64,000 nucleotides of DNA, taken from contig NZ_JAGRPF010000017.1 in assembly GCF_020439865.1 (NCBI RefSeq), positions 1 to 64,000 on the forward strand. The letters are read 5' to 3'. This DNA is from Prosthecobacter sp. (GTDB lineage: Bacteria > Verrucomicrobiota > Verrucomicrobiia > Verrucomicrobiales > Verrucomicrobiaceae). The notes beneath the pieces are model-generated. The model did no database searches and was not told the origin of the DNA. It saw only the letters and a list, made by a program, of their open reading frames with translations. This document shows positions 61,604-64,000 of this stretch, in pieces. The translations under genes were made by a program, and so were the position numbers. The number at the start of each line of letters is the position of its first letter. Position 1 is the stretch's first letter.

Positions 61604-64000
61604 TCACGGGATATAGATGAACTCGTTGAGGTTGATCAACGCGTGGCAGAACTGCACGAGCGTGGTGTGCGAATCGGCATTGGTGTGAAGCATCGCGATC
61701 GCGTGTTGTTGCTCGTTAGTGTCGGGCTTGCGGCCGAGCGTGCGCAGAAACGCGGTCTCGACCTGCTTCGCGGCGTCGTCACCGGCGAAGAGATAGACCT
61801 TGTCCGCCAGCGCCTCGGCGCGGCGCATCATGAAGTCGCTGTTGAGCAGGTAGAGCGGCTGCAGTGCGACGGTGGAAACGCCGCGCTGCGGGCAGCTGGC
61901 GATCAATTCCGGCGCATCGAACATCTGCATGACGTCCGGCATTTCGCTACGGCGCTGGTAGAGATAAAGCGTGCGGCGCAGAGCCTTTTCCTCGCGCTCC
62001 GGCGTCACACTCGGTCCGCCGCGCGTGCGGTCGAGTTCGCCGGTGGCCACGAGCACGGCATCGCGAATGGCCTCGCCTTCGAGACGACGACGCGGCCAGT
62101 TCCACAGCAGTGTGTTTTCCGGATCGACGGCCGCATTGGCGTCATTGTGTTTGCGCTCCTGGCGATAGGTCGCGGAGAGGACGATCTGACGATGGATGTG
62201 CTTGGTGCTCCAGCCGTTTTGCATCAACTCGGCGGCCAGCCAGTCGAGCAGTTTGGGATGGCTCGGCGGCGATCCCTGCGTGCCGAAGTCGCTCGGCGTC
62301 GGCACGATGCCTTTGCCAAAATGATACTGCCACAGACGGTTCACCCACACGCGCGAGACGAGCGGATTCTCCCGGTCAGTGAGCCATTTGGCGAGATCAC
62401 TGCGCGTGAGGCCCTTGGATGAATCAGGCGTGCGACCGAGCACCTCCGGCCAGCCGCTTGTCAGCTCCGGCCCCGGTCGCGCGACATCGCCGCGGATGAG
62501 GAGATGAGCGCGTGTCGTTTTCAAATCTTCCGCGTCCCACGGAATCGGATCGCGGTTCACCACCGGCAGGCGTTTGATGCCTGGATCGCTCGTGGCAGGC
62601 GCGTGAAAGCCCCAGGTGTGCGGCTCCGTCGTGTGGGCGAAGGTCTTTTTCTTCACCAGCTTGTCAGCTTCGCTCTTGTAGAACTTGTAGGCGCCGCCGG
62701 AGATCCAGTTTTCGAGATCGGTGGGATTCGGCGTCGCCGCATCACGCAGGGTGAGATTGCCGAGCTGGCCGTTCACAAAGAAGGCCTGCAGGCGGTAGTA
62801 GTCGCGCTGGCTGAGCGGATCGAATTTGTGATTGTGGCACTGCGCGCATTCCATCGTCAGGCCCATCACGGCGCTCCCGGTGGCGTTGACGATGTCCACC
62901 AGCACGTCGTTGCGCTGCACCGCCTTGTTCATGTCATTGCCGCTGATGCGCGCGGCACCGAGGAAGCCGGTGGCGATGAGTTTTTCATCCGAATACGGCT
63001 TCAATTCATCGCCCGCGAGCTGTTCGGTGATGAAGCGGTCGTAAGGCTTGTCGCGATTGAAGCTGTCGATGACGTAGTCGCGGAAACGCCACGCATACGG
63101 ACGCGGGATGTCATGCTGATGACCATGACTTTCCCCCCAGCGCGCCAGATCCAGCCAGTAGCGCGCCCAGCGTTCGCCGTAGTGCGGGGAGTCGAGCAAC
63201 TGATCGACAAGGTGCTTGTAGGCATCCGGTGATTGATCCGAAACAAAAGCCTCCACCTGCTCCGGCTTCGGCGGCAGTCCCAACAGATCGAGGTAAAGCC
63301 GGCGCACCAGCGTGCGTGGTGAAGCCTCTGCGGCCGGCTGGATGCCTTTCGCTTCCTGCTTCGCGGCGATGAACGCATCCACCGGCGTGCGAATCCAGCC
63401 CTCGCGTTTGACCGCAGGCACGTTCGTTTTGCCGACGGGCTGGAAGGCCCAGTGATCCGACGTGGCGTTTGGCGAGGGCAGCAGCTTTTCGTCCCAGGCG
63501 ATTCCTTGATCGATCCAGGCCCAGAGCAGCCCGATTTCTTTTTCCGTGAGCGCTTCGCCACCGCCTTCGACCGGCGGCATGCGTTCCTCCGGCGTGGTGG
63601 AGCGCACATGCTCGATGATCTTGCTCTCCAGCGCCTTGCCCGGTTCCGCGAGCGGATCGCCCGTGCTGTAACCGAGGATTTCGTTGCGCACATCAAGCCT
63701 GTAGCCGGACTTCGATTTCGCGCCTTCGTGGCATTTGAAGCAACGCGTTTTCAGCAGCGGATACACGTGCTGCACGAAGTCCACCTTCTCCTTCCACACG
63801 AAATCCGGCGCGCTCGGCGGTTTGGGTGCTGCCTGCGCGATCGGTGGTGCTGCACTGCGCTTCAGGACGTCCTGCCAGGTGCGGCTGAGCACGAGGTCAT
63901 CGACGTAGAGCTTGTCGCTGCGTTCCGTTTTGCGTCCTGTGCCGAAACCGATCCAGCGCACGAAGTTCACGCTCTGCGGATGCTTGATCGTGGCGTCCGG
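61604..64000 (-). CDS. PSCyt1/DUF1549/DUF1553 protein (5' end outside window)
   Basis: At least 798 residues are encoded and the frame is open to the right edge. The visible part begins with a beta domain ending KLYVDDLVLSRTWQDVL, so a LamG-like or other N-terminal domain probably precedes. HVYPLLKTRCFKCHEGAKSK (about 70-90 of the visible part) is the PSCyt1 c-type haem site CFKCH. DUF1549 follows with LVRRLYLDLLGLPPKPEQVE, then CAQCHNHKFDPLSQRDYYRL, and the C-terminal DUF1553 domain with VWVNRLWQYHFGKGIVPTPS and SATYRQERKH. The haem sites suggest electron transfer in a secreted oxidation system, but the function is not established. Confidence 0.9.
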   Translation of the reverse strand, partial: PDATIKHPQSVNFVRWIGFGTGRKTERSDKLYVDDLVLSRTWQDVLKRSAAPPIAQAAPKPPSAPDFVWKEKVDFVQHVYPLLKTRCFKCHEGAKSKSGYRLDVRNEILGYSTGDPLAEPGKALESKIIEHVRSTTPEERMPPVEGGGEALTEKEIGLLWAWIDQGIAWDEKLLPSPNATSDHWAFQPVGKTNVPAVKREGWIRTPVDAFIAAKQEAKGIQPAAEASPRTLVRRLYLDLLGLPPKPEQVEAFVSDQSPDAYKHLVDQLLDSPHYGERWARYWLDLARWGESHGHQHDIPRPYAWRFRDYVIDSFNRDKPYDRFITEQLAGDELKPYSDEKLIATGFLGAARISGNDMNKAVQRNDVLVDIVNATGSAVMGLTMECAQCHNHKFDPLSQRDYYRLQAFFVNGQLGNLTLRDAATPNPTDLENWISGGAYKFYKSEADKLVKKKTFAHTTEPHTWGFHAPATSDPGIKRLPVVNRDPIPWDAEDLKTTRAHLLIRGDVARPGPELTSGWPEVLGRTPDSSKGLTRSDLAKWLTDRENPLVSRVWVNRLWQYHFGKGIVPTPSDFGTQGSPPSHPKLLDWLAAELMQNGWSTKHIHRQIVLSATYRQERKHNDANAAVDPENTLLWNWPRRRLEGEAIRDAVLVATGELDRTRGGPSVTPEREEKALRRTLYLYQRRSEMPDVMQMFDAPELIASCPQRGVSTVALQPLYLLNSDFMMRRAEALADKVYLFAGDDAAKQVETAFLRTLGRKPDTNEQQHAIAMLHTNADSHTTLVQFCHALINLNEFIYIP

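Overview
The window looks like a chromosomal segment of a Verrucomicrobiota bacterium, most like the Prosthecobacter/Verrucomicrobium group. That placement is inferred from gene content, not from a marker phylogeny. The pointers are a small basic protein of the kind annotated in Chlamydiae and Verrucomicrobia, a LysM protein-ftsW-murG order like that of Chlamydia, many planctomycete/verrucomicrobial secreted families (DUF1501, DUF1549/DUF1553, DUF1552, DUF1080, DUF1593, sulfatases), high GC, and almost no Shine-Dalgarno sequences. I see no insertion sequence, prophage, CRISPR array or rRNA.

Layout. 1-2.7 kb: end of a division and cell-wall cluster (LysM protein, ftsW, murG). 2.9-34 kb: housekeeping genes in short, often convergent units: aldo/keto reductase, nadB, a secreted barrel-like protein, an Hsp70, trpD, a CvpA-like protein, gatB, the small basic protein, an RsuA/RluB pseudouridine synthase, a lipid kinase, an isolated nuoG, a U32 peptidase-family protein, a von Willebrand A protein, maf with a YgdI/YgdR lipoprotein, mtnP, a SirB1-type protein, a glycosyltransferase, purT, a ComF-type protein, accD, sucA-sucB, DUF502 and a Nudix hydrolase. 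34-42.5 kb: a sulfatase, tRNA-Gly(UCC) and an exopolysaccharide export and chain-length module (outer-membrane barrel, Wzz/tyrosine kinase, OPX protein and a decayed OPX duplicate), then an SGNH hydrolase. 42.6-45.2 kb: ilvD diverging from a dihaem cytochrome c.

45.3-64 kb is accessory, PVC-type territory. A tightly spaced run of six exported proteins (sulfatase, DUF1593, DUF1080, leucine-rich repeat, PhoD-like phosphatase, DUF1552) is followed by a convergent DUF1501 gene. Then comes a six-gene unit in which a DUF1549/DUF1553 protein, a DUF1501 protein and a four-EF-hand protein precede a sigma factor, a FecR-LamG membrane protein and an unknown exported protein. A second, larger cytochrome/DUF1549/DUF1553 gene runs off the right edge.

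Regulation. Two CRP/FNR-like palindromes lie in divergent intergenic regions: one (10/10 match to TGTGA-N6-TCACA) upstream of nuoG, the other (9/10) between the divergent DUF1501 and DUF1549 genes. Together with the sigma/FecR pair, they make the 52.4-61.4 kb region the best candidate for an uncharacterised, regulated envelope system. Several convergent gene pairs abut with no room for a terminator.
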